Below are positions 20,175 to 31,547 of a DNA stretch of 64,000 nucleotides, in pieces (position 1 is the stretch's first letter; every line of letters starts with the position of its first letter). A program made the position numbers and the translations under genes. This DNA is from Theileria orientalis strain Shintoku. Lineage: Eukaryota; Apicomplexa; Aconoidasida; Piroplasmida; Theileriidae. The notes below the pieces were generated by a model. The model did no database searches and had not been told where the DNA came from. It saw only the letters and a program-made list of their open reading frames with translations. Where the stretch lies: assembly GCF_000740895.1 (NCBI RefSeq), contig NC_025262.1, positions 364,001 through 428,000 on the forward strand, read 5' to 3'.

Positions 20175-23132
20175 ATGAAGAAGGTAGTTAGAATACCAGG
20201 TAAAGCCATTAGAGCATTATCGAAAACACACCCACTATATCAAAACGATAAAGCAATATTGTCGGAGGAAGCAGCAGAAATAATAGCAAACACAGTGGAA
20301 ATGAGACTGAAACAAGTGTTAGAAACAGCAAAGCTACTGATGGATAAATCGGAAAGAGCAATTAACACAAGAGTGTTAACGCCAGAGGACGTGAGGAATG
20401 CACTGAAGGCGTTAAACATACCGGTATTGTACAGATTACATAGCTACGTTTTAAAAAAGGCATTTAAATATTGAGAATTAGAGTACCAGCTAAGAGTAAC
20501 GGTAGTGATAGGTAGTTACAATCATACACGCAACTAATGAGCAACGATAGGACCTTGATGGATATAGTAGCAGCTACGACTACAGATACGTCTGGGCCAC
20601 AAAGCTGTTCAAGGGGGACAGAGTGGTGAAGAGGGAGTCGACGCACAGAAACCTGGGAGATAAGAGTTGGGGACGCTACAGGCTATCGCAGCTGGTAAAG
20701 CAGGAACTGCAGAAACCAATACCAGCACCAGCAGGACTTACAGTATCATGGGCAGTGGTGGACGCAAAGGTGCCGCTTATGGCAAAGGGGCTCGTGGATG
20801 AAACAACAAAGGAGTACGAAAAGTGGCTAGCAGACACTAAAATTAAAAAGAAACTGGGAGAAATCAGCTTCGTAGACTACTCAGAAACGGAGGAAAAGTT
20901 GGATAACCTCACGACGCTGGTGAAGAGCATTAGAGCTCCAGAGTCGGGTCTGACAGACACCTTTAGCAACGAGTACCTGGACAAGGCACTTATCGACGCA
21001 ATAAATAAACAAATAGTTCAGGACAGTGCACTGGTGAAGAATCAGAAGTTCGTGATACCGAAGGTGGAATATTTACTGACAAAGGTGAGAAAGCGTGGAC
21101 AGAGTGGCAGATGTGTCCTTTATATTGGAAGTAGCAGATGTAGATAACTGGTAGATAGGAGTGTATGCATATAAGAGTATTCGTTGTGTTTGGCCGAAGA
21201 AAAGTGAATAACGATGATTAGGAACACAAGTTCTTCTTGAAGGAGATAAGAAATATGCTAAAAAGAGCTTCGTACTCACTGGAGCCGGATATACAAATGC
21301 AATACAAAAAGGGTAGGTGCCACAGATAAAAAAACATATTTGTTGATGGGTCACCGTTTGCATGTGATATTAGGCAGAAAACAGATTAGATAGTACAGTG
21401 ACGATTTAACTAGATAGTGTATAAACGGAGAGATATGAACTCATGGTCTGACATAGTCACGGAATTACTGAGGGTGTCACTGGGATTGGACCAGCTGTTG
21501 CCAGAACTGTGTTACCTGTTCACGACAGAGATGAACAGATTCAAGTCGAGTCAGTCGTCGTTCAACGTTAATATTTTGCTGCAATACGTCGAGGCGCTGA
21601 CGAGCAACCCGAACATACAAATACACCACTACGTAGGATATAGATAGGCTAGTTAACGCTGACGATGTTGATGCCAATAACGAATGTACAGGTGCATCAG
21701 CTGCTAGTGCCGCTGCTGGAAATACTGCTGTCCTCAGACAACGAAATGGATCCGACCGAAATATATAGGTCCCTACTACTGCGTAAATTATCAGCGCAGG
21801 TACGTCCAATTTATAAACCGTAGATATACGGATAGATATATAGTTATACAGGTATATAGATAGATATATATAGATATAATCGAGTAGGTCGTGACAATAA
21901 TAACAGCCATGCCCGAGATAAGCACACGTATTAGATATGAAATAGCAAAAGTAGATTGATGCATCATCGATTAACACCATTTTAGTGTATATACAACATA
22001 AGCTACAACCTGAAGCGGAACAACAACGGCTTGGAAAGCATAGATTCATACCTGATGAACCTGTACAAAAGAGAGATAACCAACGAGGGTTGCACGCTTT
22101 CAGTGCTCTTTGGGGCGCTCTGCGGCATCGCCAAGTTGCCTGCAGTGGCCAAGAGAGTGATATTCTACCCTATCGTGCCCCTGCTCCTGAGCGTGGTGCT
22201 CAACAAACAGAACAGCCTCAACGTGTACACGAAGAACAAGCAGAAGCAGAAGATACAGCTGTTTAAGCAGACGCTGCTCCACGAAATATTGCACCTAATA
22301 CTTGTAAGTTTGTTAGGGATGGCCAAAACAACAAAATCAGATATTAGTAGACAAAGTTAATACCATATACTTAGCATTAGGATTAGTTCAGTAACTATTG
22401 GAATATACACACAAAATAAACACAATATACAAGACAAACTTATATAATGGGAAATTGTAACATGCTTAAACGCTCAAGGATAAACATAAATGTAATAGGA
22501 AATAATATATGATTCATCGTTTGAGGATGTAATGTCCACTTTGGAGGATACTGGCTCACTATTCACAGTGTCATACGAAGGTACGCGAGTAAATGATATG
22601 CTAGTCACAGCAGCATGCGTATATTATTGCTAACGATGATGTAGCCAGTCTACTCGTTAACGACGTGCTCATGGGATCCGTTAACTCGAGCGTAAACCCA
22701 GAGTTACTGCTGCAAATATACATAGCGATCTTGAACAAGTGCCACACGCTGCTGATATCGCTCAACGGAAACACGCTCAGGCTGAAGAGGAAGTTTGATG
22801 AGATCAGCAACTGGAAGATCGTCGGACTCGACTTTGAAGACGAACAGAGCGAATTTAACGACGGAGGGGTCATTGTACAGCTGCACGGCGGTAAGACGAT
22901 AGTCACCAACAACGGCTCGCCAACTAATACTGAAGCCAATAACGGCAGCAGCAGCAGCTCTGCAACTGGCAAGTTGTTGCCCGAGGTGTATAACATCAGG
23001 AACTACAAGAGGCTGTACAGCAAGGCGAACGATCCCAGCAACACCGACAAGACGGTGTCAGTGCAAAACTACGACAATGCCAAAAGTTGGTACAACTTTA
23101 ACAGCATCCACTCGTTAACACTGACGATTTAA
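20175..23132 (+). CDS. TAF6: TFIID subunit TAF6
   Basis: A multi-exon gene. Exon 1 (20175-20447) is a TAF6-type histone fold (LSEEAAEIIANTVEMRL, LTPEDVRNALKALNIPVLY). A 103-nt intron leads to exon 2 (20551-21084) and then exon 3 at 21222. Later exons near 21,420, 21,690, 22,000 and 22,540 show the TAF6 C-terminal HEAT region: EALTSNPNIQIHHY, LHQLLVPLLEILLSS, TLSVLFGALCGIAKLP. The last exon (about 22,620-23,132) is Ser/Asn-rich and ends HSLTLTI. TAF6 pairs with TAF9 by its histone fold and is a core piece of TFIID. Some introns are as short as about 22-40 nt. The last exon is less certain because its sequence is poorly conserved. Confidence 0.85.
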
Positions 23133-23271
23133 TGTGCGTGTTTTAAAATTTATGAATACACGCAGTAAATACACCCAGGAATACATACTTTTTCACCCAG
23201 AAATACACACAAATATGCCCAGAAATACACACAAATATGACCAGAAATACATTTACGTGGCGATTAAGATG

Positions 23272-26200
23272 CTAATATACGTTTGGCAGGGGAGCTTCGT
23301 CAGGCAAGTTTCGCGACAAGCCGCCTATGAAATGGTCAAACCTGCCCGAGTAGTTGCTAATCATCTGGAATATCGACTTCATTATGTTCGAGTACTTGAC
23401 TATCACTTGGTTCTTGTCCTTGATGCCCACAGATATGTCGCTCATGTCCTTTTCCATCTTGGCTCTCAAAATCGGCTTCGTCAGGTCAATGTTGCGGTAA
23501 TTGTATTCCTTGAAGCCCTGTAGTTCGCGTAAAATGTGCACTCAGAGGCTGATAATTCTGTTGCGGTAGCTATTGTTTTACGTGGTATATTGCTTTGCCC
23601 AGATTCGTAGGTATGAACCTCAAGTTCTGGTCCTTTACGCAGTAGTGGCGATCCTATATGGTTCATGACTAGGCGTCTGCACGTAAACACACCTGTATCT
23701 TCTGTATGTGCTCATGCATCGTTGCGTCTGTGCCGATTCCATTCTACTCATTATTGTTTCAGCAGTGCTGGGTACCCTGTTCATCAAATCAATCAAGTTT
23801 GCTTCAGACAATAAACTCGGCGGAGTCGTTCTACCGTCCTACAATCGCGTCATTTCCTCAAATTATGGAACAAGTATGTAGCGCATTACCTTAAGTAGTA
23901 TGGCATCAGGCATTATCTGTTGGTTTTCGTGGAAATTTGGTATCAGTTTCCCCTCCCTAGAAGGCAATTATTGTTAACGTTGTCACTTTATGGGTCTAAC
24001 CAACACTGATAACTATAACAATCAATATCCATACTATTCACGGTTATAAGTAAACTGTACCATGTGCTGTACGTGTATATGTTCAACCAATTTCTTTCAT
24101 GGATAATCAGCCCCTTCAGGTTAAACATTTCACCTATTAACATTGATTTTGCGCATATAAGCTACTTAATCCCGTTATGGGCAACGTTGCCATTCTGCTT
24201 ACCTGACACGTCTAGTATTACTATGGACTGATGTCCTATTGACGCTTTACTGCAGCATGCCAGGAATCTTCTCGCTATGTATTCGTACAGTTGCCAGTGC
24301 TCCTCTGAGTCCGCTTCGTACCTGCTTAAACATTTAACTGGGTGTATTGGTGGGTGAGCTTCGTCGTTCTTTCTCCCCTTTATCGGCTCCCTGAATCCTC
24401 CTAAAGGCGACATCAATACCCCTACTTGTTACAAGTGCATCAAACACCATGTTACTCCGTACCATTAAGCAGCGTGTTTGCGTATCCTGAAAACTCTTGC
24501 ACTGTCGATAACATTCTTATTATTGTCTTCACATTAATTGAGCTTGGGAAACAATTCGTCTCAGTCCTCGGGTAACTGATGTACCCCTTATTGTACAACG
24601 CCTCTGCCAGTTGCATACACTTGTGTGACGATATCCTCAAGAATTTAGAAACATCCTTATTCATTTCAATCGTATCTATTTATAATATAAAAGTACGTCG
24701 GTTTCAAAACCACTAATTAGTTACATATCCCTGGTAATTGTATTTTATTACGATACCTAGGGGCAGTGGCGGATGCTTCTTAACTTCCTTTTTTATTATC
24801 TAAAACATATCATTAGACTGTTTTTAATCTTATGGCATGAATTCTGCTTTCAGCAGCTCAATCACAATGCCTAATGCAGATTTAAACGCGATTACTACTA
24901 TTACGTTCCTTTCGTGGTGTACCTTTCTTATTACGCCCCGTGGATTCTCCAGACACACTTCGTACAACGTCAACACTGCTAATCTACACATCGTTATTAA
25001 CGCTCGATTGTACTCGTCGAACAGCTTCTTTCGGCTCCACAAGAATGTCACAGGTATTGATTCACTGGATCGTTATTATACTTTCTTCCCGCTTACTGTG
25101 TCACGTTCACGTTGATTGTCCAATACGGCTCTCGTTGGAAGTTTTCGATTTGCAAATAACGCTCTACCACGAAACCCAAGGTTGGAAGTTGACATGTACC
25201 GTAGCTGCAAACAATTCAACATGGCCACTTACTTATACTATTACTGTTACTAGTGTGCTGGTGGGACTATAAATTGCCTACCTAAGTATTTTCGCTTGCG
25301 TTCTTATTGCGTTTTTATATTTTAGTGTCAAGAATCTCGTTATCGACGAGCCTAACTCCACTGTTTTTTGTGCGCACTTGCCTATTCTCAAGTCTATTTC
25401 CTGTCTCGTTTCAACTGCCTACGTCAATGAATTACAACTATGCCTCAGATCTTAACGCACTATACTGATAGCATTCGTCAATTATCTGCTACATAGATAC
25501 GCCATATTCGCTTTTAATGCTTACATTCGCCAGGTTCCTGTTCGGTTCCTTTAAATTGTTCAGTGCGTGTTCAATGTCCGATCCTGCACACTTTGACCTA
25601 CTCTCCGCTTACTCGTCACTGCTGAAAAGATTGCTCTCTTTATTATACAGTTATTCTTTACTCTTTGGAATACTTCCAATACCTGAACTCATATTACCTT
25701 TAAACGGTTACTTCAAATGCTATCGCCTCTCCTTCTCGGTCGCAGTCCAGCCATAGTATGATTATGTCGCACCTAAACATCGAATTCGGCCGACAGTTTA
25801 CACTTACAAGCGTGCGTAGTGCAATATATTCTTTTCTATTTCCTTCGAGTCGCTGTTTACCGATAAAGTCGTCGGCGCTGTGTGTGGATGTGTGGAATCT
25901 CGTGGAATAAATACAATGCTAATCCCGTTCTCCGGGGCAACTTGCCTGTAAACAGGTCCTCTATTGCTGTCCTGCTCCAATTGCGATAGTTTGGCTCAAA
26001 GTCCAGGCCCATAAGGTGCCTAAAAACCCTTACATCCTCTCTTCTTACCCTCTCACTGACGTGAAGTACATTTTACACATTCTGCTTTCGATGTAGTACT
26101 GAAATGAGAAGACTGGGTTCATTCTCGAGTGCGTAAATTCCTGTACATAGTTGAGAAGGCTGAATATTACTCTGTTTTTCCTTCCATTGGACAGAATCTC

Positions 26201-26367
26201 GGTGATGTTATTTGCCACTGATGGCTTTTCTGCCACGTTGAACACACTTAACATATATTCTTTTTCCTGTTTTATTTTACATCAAATTCCCCTTGTTTGC
26301 ATATTAAGTATTATTTGTCAAATGTTTTCCACTTTATCTGAGTAACTTCCCTACTTACCACCACCAT
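23272..26367 (-). CDS. TOP3: DNA topoisomerase III (type IA)
   Basis: A gene with many short introns. Exon 1 (26367-26359) encodes only MVV; exon 2 continues in phase with EKEYMLSVFNVAEKPSVANN, the TOPRIM start of topoisomerase III, followed by TSVRG, then HLMGLDF. Later exons carry a TOPRIM-type acidic stretch (LWLDCDREGEAI, near 25,750) and the active-site block GYISYPRTETN near 24,570, where the Tyr of SYPRTET forms the DNA-phosphotyrosyl bond. Near 24,370 lies DEAHPPIHP, also conserved. The last exon ends RNLPDEAPLPNVY at 23272. No GRF or C4 zinc fingers follow. The enzyme acts with RecQ helicases and Rmi1 to dissolve recombination intermediates. Confidence 0.9.
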
Positions 26368-26606
26368 CTTCGACTTGCCAATGTGTATCAGCCATGATTT
26401 ATTCCCAAATTCATACACACATACCTACATACCATTTATTTTATTATTATTATTTTTTTTATTTTTATTTTTATTTTTATTTTTAAAATTTTATCTCATA
26501 TTCGTTTCCATTCTTTTCTGTTAACATACACACCAACCACCTCTGTGTTATTAAAAATACATTTACGCATACATTTACTCGCTAATTTTGTATATTTTTT
26601 AAAACA

Positions 26607-28944
26607 TTATGATCCTAACAGTGAATTAAATTGATCATCTGATAGATATCCCACCTGTATCGTGTTTCCTGCGAAGTATCTTCCCTGTAAACTCTTGTGT
26701 GCTGTTTGTGCATCGGTGTTGCTTCTAAACTTCACGTACACCTTCCCGTCTGGCTTCCGCCTGTTCAGGTACACCTTCACCACTTCTCCGTACTTTTTAC
26801 ACTCTTCTCTCACGTCGTCTTCTATTTCGTCGAAGAAGTCGTTGTTGTCTGCGTAGTCTTCGCTCGTGTACATGTTGCTCAACACTATGTTTGCTGCGTT
26901 AACCTGAAACATCATCAGTAAAGTGCTACCTACTGCCGATATCTCCCATTTACTTAATTATTCTACTTAAGTACCTATGCCAATACCAATAGTGGTAATG
27001 CTAGTGACTATGATACTAACAATACTACCACAAATAATGTCAATAATACCAATACTAATTCTATCAATACTACCACTAATAATGTCAATAATACCAATAC
27101 TAATTCTATAAATACTAGTAGCAATAACAGCACCAATACATAGGTAGTCGCATTCTACTTACCCTCTGCTGGAGCTTCTTCATCAGCGCGATTTTGTTGC
27201 TGGAGCCCGAGATCAGGCCTGCTTCCTCGTCGTCCAGCCTCTCGATGTCCAGGTCGCCCAGCTCGTTGAGCCTGCTTCCTCTGCCGCGCTTGTTGCTCGT
27301 CACGTAGGAGACCTTGATCGGCTGTCCGCTGATGTCGAAGCCGTTCATCACGTTAAGCGCCTCTCTCGCCTCAGTCCAGCGCTTAAACCTCACGTACGCG
27401 TACCCCTTCGAGAGTCCCAGGTCGTTTCTCGCCACTGCCACTTCCGCTACGTTTCCGAAGGGTGCGAACAGCTGCTGCAGGTCTCCTTCGCTCAGGTTAC
27501 TCAGCACTCCCACCAGGTTACTCACCATCACTGTCGTCGGGTTATCTGCTTCCTTCAGTGCGTTTTCCTGCAGCTGCTTCGCTGCTCTTGCTGCTCTGTT
27601 TTTTTCTGCTTGCGAGCTCTGCACTCTTATTCCCTGTCCCTTCAGCGACATTCCGTTCATCGAGAGCGCCTTGATCACCGACTCCTGCGTGTAGAACTCC
27701 ACGTACGCTATTCCCTTGCTGCGTCCGCTTCTCGAGTCTCTCACTAGCTGTATGTCTCGCACCTTTCCTGCGTGTTCGCTGAAGAGTTCGTATATGTCTC
27801 TTTCGTCCACTGACAGACTCATGTTAAACACCAGCACTGTCAGGTCATCTCTCTGCGCCTCTTCTATGTCTCTCTGTCTTCTTTTTTCTATCTCGCTGCT
27901 TCGCAGCAGTCTCGCCTTCTCCAGCACATCCACTCCCACTTCTCCTGCTGACTTTCCTCCGTAGGTTACTTCTGGGTTTAAATCTTTGCGTCTGCGCTCT
28001 CTTTCACTGCTTCTGGATCTATTTCTTGCTCTTTCTTCTGACCTGTCTCTGCTTATTCTTTCTCTCGACCTGTGCGTACTTCTGCTTTCGTGCCTGCTCC
28101 GGTGTCTCTCTTTTTCCGAGGACCTGTATCTGCTGCTGCGATGCCTACTGCTGTGGCGGCGGCGCCTTGCGTGTCTATCGTGGCTCCTGCTTCTGTGGCC
28201 GCTTCTCGACCTTGATCTTGATCTTGACCTGTGGTGTCGTTTATGTCTTCTTCTTGACCTTTTACTCCTCGACCTACTGCGGTGTGTTCTTTTGCGCGAC
28301 CTACTTTCTGAGGACCTGCTATTGCTTCTATTTCTTCGACTTGAGCTGCTGTGCCTAGACTCTGAACTTCTTTTCAGTGACTCAGAACTTCCTCCTCTTT
28401 CATTCCTCGACTTTCTACTTTCATAATCCTTTTCAACTTCCTTGTTTTCACTGTTGTTATTGTTTTCATCTGTTTTTGAATAATTATTTTGTGAATTAAC
28501 CTGCGTACTTTCTCCTGACTCGTTGGCTGTGTACTGGTTCACCAGTCTTCCGTCTGAATATGCATAATATTCTGCGTTTAATGTATTATTTGTTTGTTCT
28601 GAGTTTGTGTTACCATATGGTTGTTGACTCTTTTCATATACACCTTGGGCGTTGTTGTATTCTATAGGTTGCTGGTCCTGGTATTTTAATTGATTTCCAA
28701 CTTGAAGTGCGTTGTAATACGCTCCTTCACTATGATAATACTCCGATGCTTGGCCAGCCTGGTTAGATGTATATACATATGTTTGACTATTATCACCTAT
28801 AAAATTATTAGCACAATTTGTTTGCACATAAGCCTTGGCATCGTTCGCTTTATAGTTGTACTGGGAATTATTCGCGTAGGGGTCTTCTCTTGCGCTCAAA
28901 CCGCTATGATTTACATTTGACATTTGTGAATCTGACATATTCAT
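26607..28944 (-). CDS. RBM39: RBM39/CAPER-like SR splicing factor
   Basis: Two exons: 28944 to about 27168 and 26908-26607, joined in phase 0 (KKLQQR / VNAANIVL) over a GTAAGT donor. The N-terminal 150 residues are Asn/Gln/Tyr-rich. Residues about 180-320 are a classic RS domain (RSRSRS, RSRSKRSRRR). RRM1 begins LTVLVFNMSL with RNP1-like KGIAYVEF; RRM2 begins TVMVSNLVG with KGYAYVRF; the C-terminal exon is the third, UHM-type RRM (VLSNMY ... EDDVREECKKYGEVVKVY). This order, RS-RRM-RRM-UHM, is that of RBM39/CAPER and U2AF-large-type factors that help define 3' splice sites. Confidence 0.92.
26960..27115. repeat. intronic simple repeat (ACTACCA/AATACCA type)
   Basis: The intron of the RBM39-like gene contains a degenerate tandem array of ACCAATACTA- and ACTACCAATAAT-type units. 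A block of about 45 bases (actaccactaataatgtca...) occurs near-duplicated around 27,020-27,110. It is noncoding; the array probably expanded by slippage. Confidence 0.7.
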
Positions 28945-29075
28945 CGTTTATTTTAAATCATTAAAATCAAAACAAAAGGAAGAATACTTTTTTACATATA
29001 ATGCTGATTCTATTTAAAATTTTAATTCTTTAAGCTAATAAGAGGCAAAACAAAGGACCAAAATCAACAATTAGC

Positions 29076-29317
29076 CTATATCAACGTATTATTTGATTTT
29101 GGGTTTATAATTAATATTAGAAAATTAACTTTTTTTTGGATGGGGTGGTGACCCGTTGACACATAACAATTTATTAGTATTCTAAGGACACGTACTACAA
29201 ATCCTTTTTCGATATTAATATTGGTTTCCGGGGTTATTTGATCCAACAACACCCTGGGTATAGCTGCACTCTCAGGGGAATAATTCAACCAACTACACTG
29301 TCTGCGTCATCTGTCAT
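29076..29317 (-). CDS. candidate small two-exon gene, unknown product
   Basis: ATG at 29317 opens MTDDADS (29317-29297), followed by a GT-AG intron of 26 nt (29296-29271) and a 64-codon exon (29270-29076) beginning SAAIPRVLLDQITPETN and containing GFVVRVLRILINCYV. Both sides are phase 0, giving 71 residues. The composition is protein-like up to about residue 55, after which it becomes AT-driven, so a further 3' splice is possible. The PR-LLDQI ... FVVRVLRI pattern is faintly reminiscent of small OB-fold subunits such as RPA3, but this is too weak to name. Confidence 0.4.
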
Positions 29318-29408
29318 TCCCTACTAAACCCTGATTATAACACCTGTCCTACTGTACACATTACACTAACATCTAAATACATTTTTGACCAATATATTAT
29401 ATAGCGCC

Positions 29409-30701
29409 TCAGTTGGCAGCAACAATATTAACACATTTACTTGACTCAGGCTAATAGAACTGATTTACCTCATTGCGATACCTACATAATTTGTCCTCCA
29501 TTTCACACTTACTCAACCGACGACATTCTTACGTCCCAGTTTTTAGACAGTTTTGAGAAGTTCCTCCTTTGCAACCTGAATCAATGGTTAACCACCTTGC
29601 GAAACCAGATGCTCTAACAACTGCCCATCGGCTATCGTTACAGCTTATCGTCGCAACTTACCAGTAGAACACGAAAAAGATTGTCCAGTTCGGTATTAAA
29701 ATCAACAGTGAGTTCGTTATTATGTGCAGGAACTCTTTGAACATTGGCATGTTTAACTCGTAGATATTCATCGCTTCATTCTTTTTGACGGTAAAGTATA
29801 TTATCACGTCCCACAACCATGTAACCTGTCAATTTTATTATTTCGCCTGCCCGTTTACTAGCCACTTATGTATTCATAATCTAACGTATCAGTGGCACAA
29901 CTGCCAATTGCACAGAAACTTACTAGGGATGTTCCAAACTCCATTGACGACAGCAGAAAGAACTGCGAGAACTTAGAGTTCGTAAACGTGTCCACCATTT
30001 CGTTGTCCAACTTCTGTATCTCTACGTCGATGACCTCCTCCACGTCGAACTTGAAGAGCATTGCGAACTTGAGCCTCCGTCTGATTATGACTGCGATGGC
30101 GAGGATGATTGACGACATGGCCAGCCACAGGAACGACACGTATATGTTAATTCTGAGGTAAAAGGGGACTTCTCCGCTCGACAGCGCGTAGAAAAGCAAC
30201 GCCACCAGCAGCGTCGTAAAGATGCCGGAGAACAACTTGAATGACCTGAATCAGCAGTTAGTAACTCGGTAACTATGTTACTTATATTACGGTAACTATC
30301 TGCGATCCGTATCTGTAACTTCCAATTTATGGGTCCATAATCTATTTAATTCGTGCTCTAATACTGTTTTACATGTAATAGGTTCTCTTCGACTTCATCA
30401 GAACGTACATACACGACCATGAGATCACTTGGCACTGCAACACCTTTATTCCCTTGTTCAGAATGTTTATGTACGACTCGTCGTCCACTATATAGTACCA
30501 TGAGCCCAGAAATAGTTGAACGCAGGACAGAACTATGATGATAAGCTCCGAGTTTGGCGGCCTTGTTGGCGATATGAGCATTTTCACGACCACGAACAAA
30601 AAAACGCACAGTGTCAACACACAACACGAGCCGAATACTATGTGTTCTATTCTCTCGCTTGAGTCTACCAATATTTCACTTATGCGGTCAGCGTAGGTCA
30701 T
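29409..30701 (-). CDS. seven-span membrane protein, unknown family
   Basis: At least five exons assembled with consistent phase. Exon 1 starts MTYADRISEIL at 30701; exon 2 (SFKLFSGIFTTLL...) ends at a GTAAGT donor after EFGTSL; exon 3 runs VTWLWDVIIYFTV to FFVFYW; two short exons finish RMSSVEYRNEPESSKCVNIVAAN, stop 29409-29411. About seven hydrophobic segments are visible: VLTLCVFLFVVVKM, ELIIIVLSCVQLFL, a third near QVISWSCMYVLM, IFTTLLVALLFYAL, FLWLAMSSIILAIAVII, VTWLWDVIIYF and NSLLILIPNWTIFFVFYW. A cytosol-type basic/acidic loop (RRRLKF ... DVEEVIDVE) separates spans 5 and 6. No signal peptide. The layout resembles serpentine receptor-like proteins, but no family motif was identified. 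Confidence 0.65.
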
Positions 30702-30871
30702 TTTGTGAACATCAGAAGAATTACGGGTGAATGGGTAAATTCATGTGATCTGTGAAGTGATTTTAAAAGAAAATTATAATAAAAAGACTCTCATTAAAAT
30801 ATGAAAACTTAGAGCAATGTTTAGTGCCATGTTAAAGGAGAATGTGTCGACCTTTTAAGTTATTGCTTAAA

Positions 30872-31159
30872 CTAAAGATTGAAATACCCAGCATCTGTAT
30901 TTCGGTCAATTGGCAAAACTTCCTGTGTGTTTCGGCTAAATAAACTGCATTCTGAAGGTGATTGTGAAACTATTTGATGTGAATTAGACTCATCACATCC
31001 CCCACCCACAGAGTTGCTCATGTATTTATTATTATTAAATATACCACGATTTTTACTGGGATTTCTGTATTGTATATGTAAATTATTTTGTTCATCACGT
31101 AATTTATTCGGTTGTGTCTGTATAGAGGATTTTTCGATACGTTGTTAGTATTGCACCAT
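30872..31159 (-). CDS. candidate small gene with an ATG-only first exon
   Basis: A 91-codon open stretch on the minus strand ends at a TAG (30872-30874). Just upstream is an ATG (31159-31157) directly followed by a GT donor, a branch-point-like ACTAAC, and an acceptor TATACAG ending 31118. Splicing would give M plus 81 residues beginning TQPNKLRDEQNN and ending DAGYFNL. The protein would be Ser/Asn/Gln-rich and disordered. No homologue is recognised. The alternative is a 3' exon of some larger gene or a chance open stretch. Confidence 0.35.
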
Positions 31160-31547
31160 GTATTTATTTGATTTTAACGCCTTATTTATTCAGTTAGTCT
31201 AACGATTTGTACTTATAGCATATTGGAATAATATTATAAAATTATTTTGCAGATGTTCATGTGTATTAGTCAATAAAAAAATATAAAAGATTTACACACC
31301 CTTACACACTAAGGTTCGTTTCACTTATTTTTATTTATTCCTTAATATTTATTTAATACACCCATTAAAAAGACTAAATTGATATTTTATGTTCCGATGT
31401 GTTTGCAGTTAGCTATTTATTTATATTATTATTAGACATTAACCCATACTAGGTGTATCCCTCGTTATTTAATAATATTCATTCCCCCTAACACACTCAT
31501 TCCCTATCTAATGTTTATAATAATCTCGATTTTTATTCTAATTTTAG
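31160..31547. other. AT-rich intergenic stretch before the six-span protein
   Basis: About 390 AT-rich bases. Just before the next gene's ATG (31554) lies an acceptor-like ttctaattttag (31548), which suggests a 5' UTR intron or a leader exon further upstream. No coding exon was found. Confidence 0.4.

Noticed and set aside
22601..22996. Minus-strand frame of 131 codons opposite the last TAF6 exon
   Set aside because: Antisense shadow of a GC-richer exon; the sense frame continues from TAF6 exons in phase.
27986..28426. Leu/Ser-rich plus-strand frames opposite the RS domain
   Set aside because: Antisense of Arg/Ser repeats always gives Leu/Ser/Ala-rich open frames.
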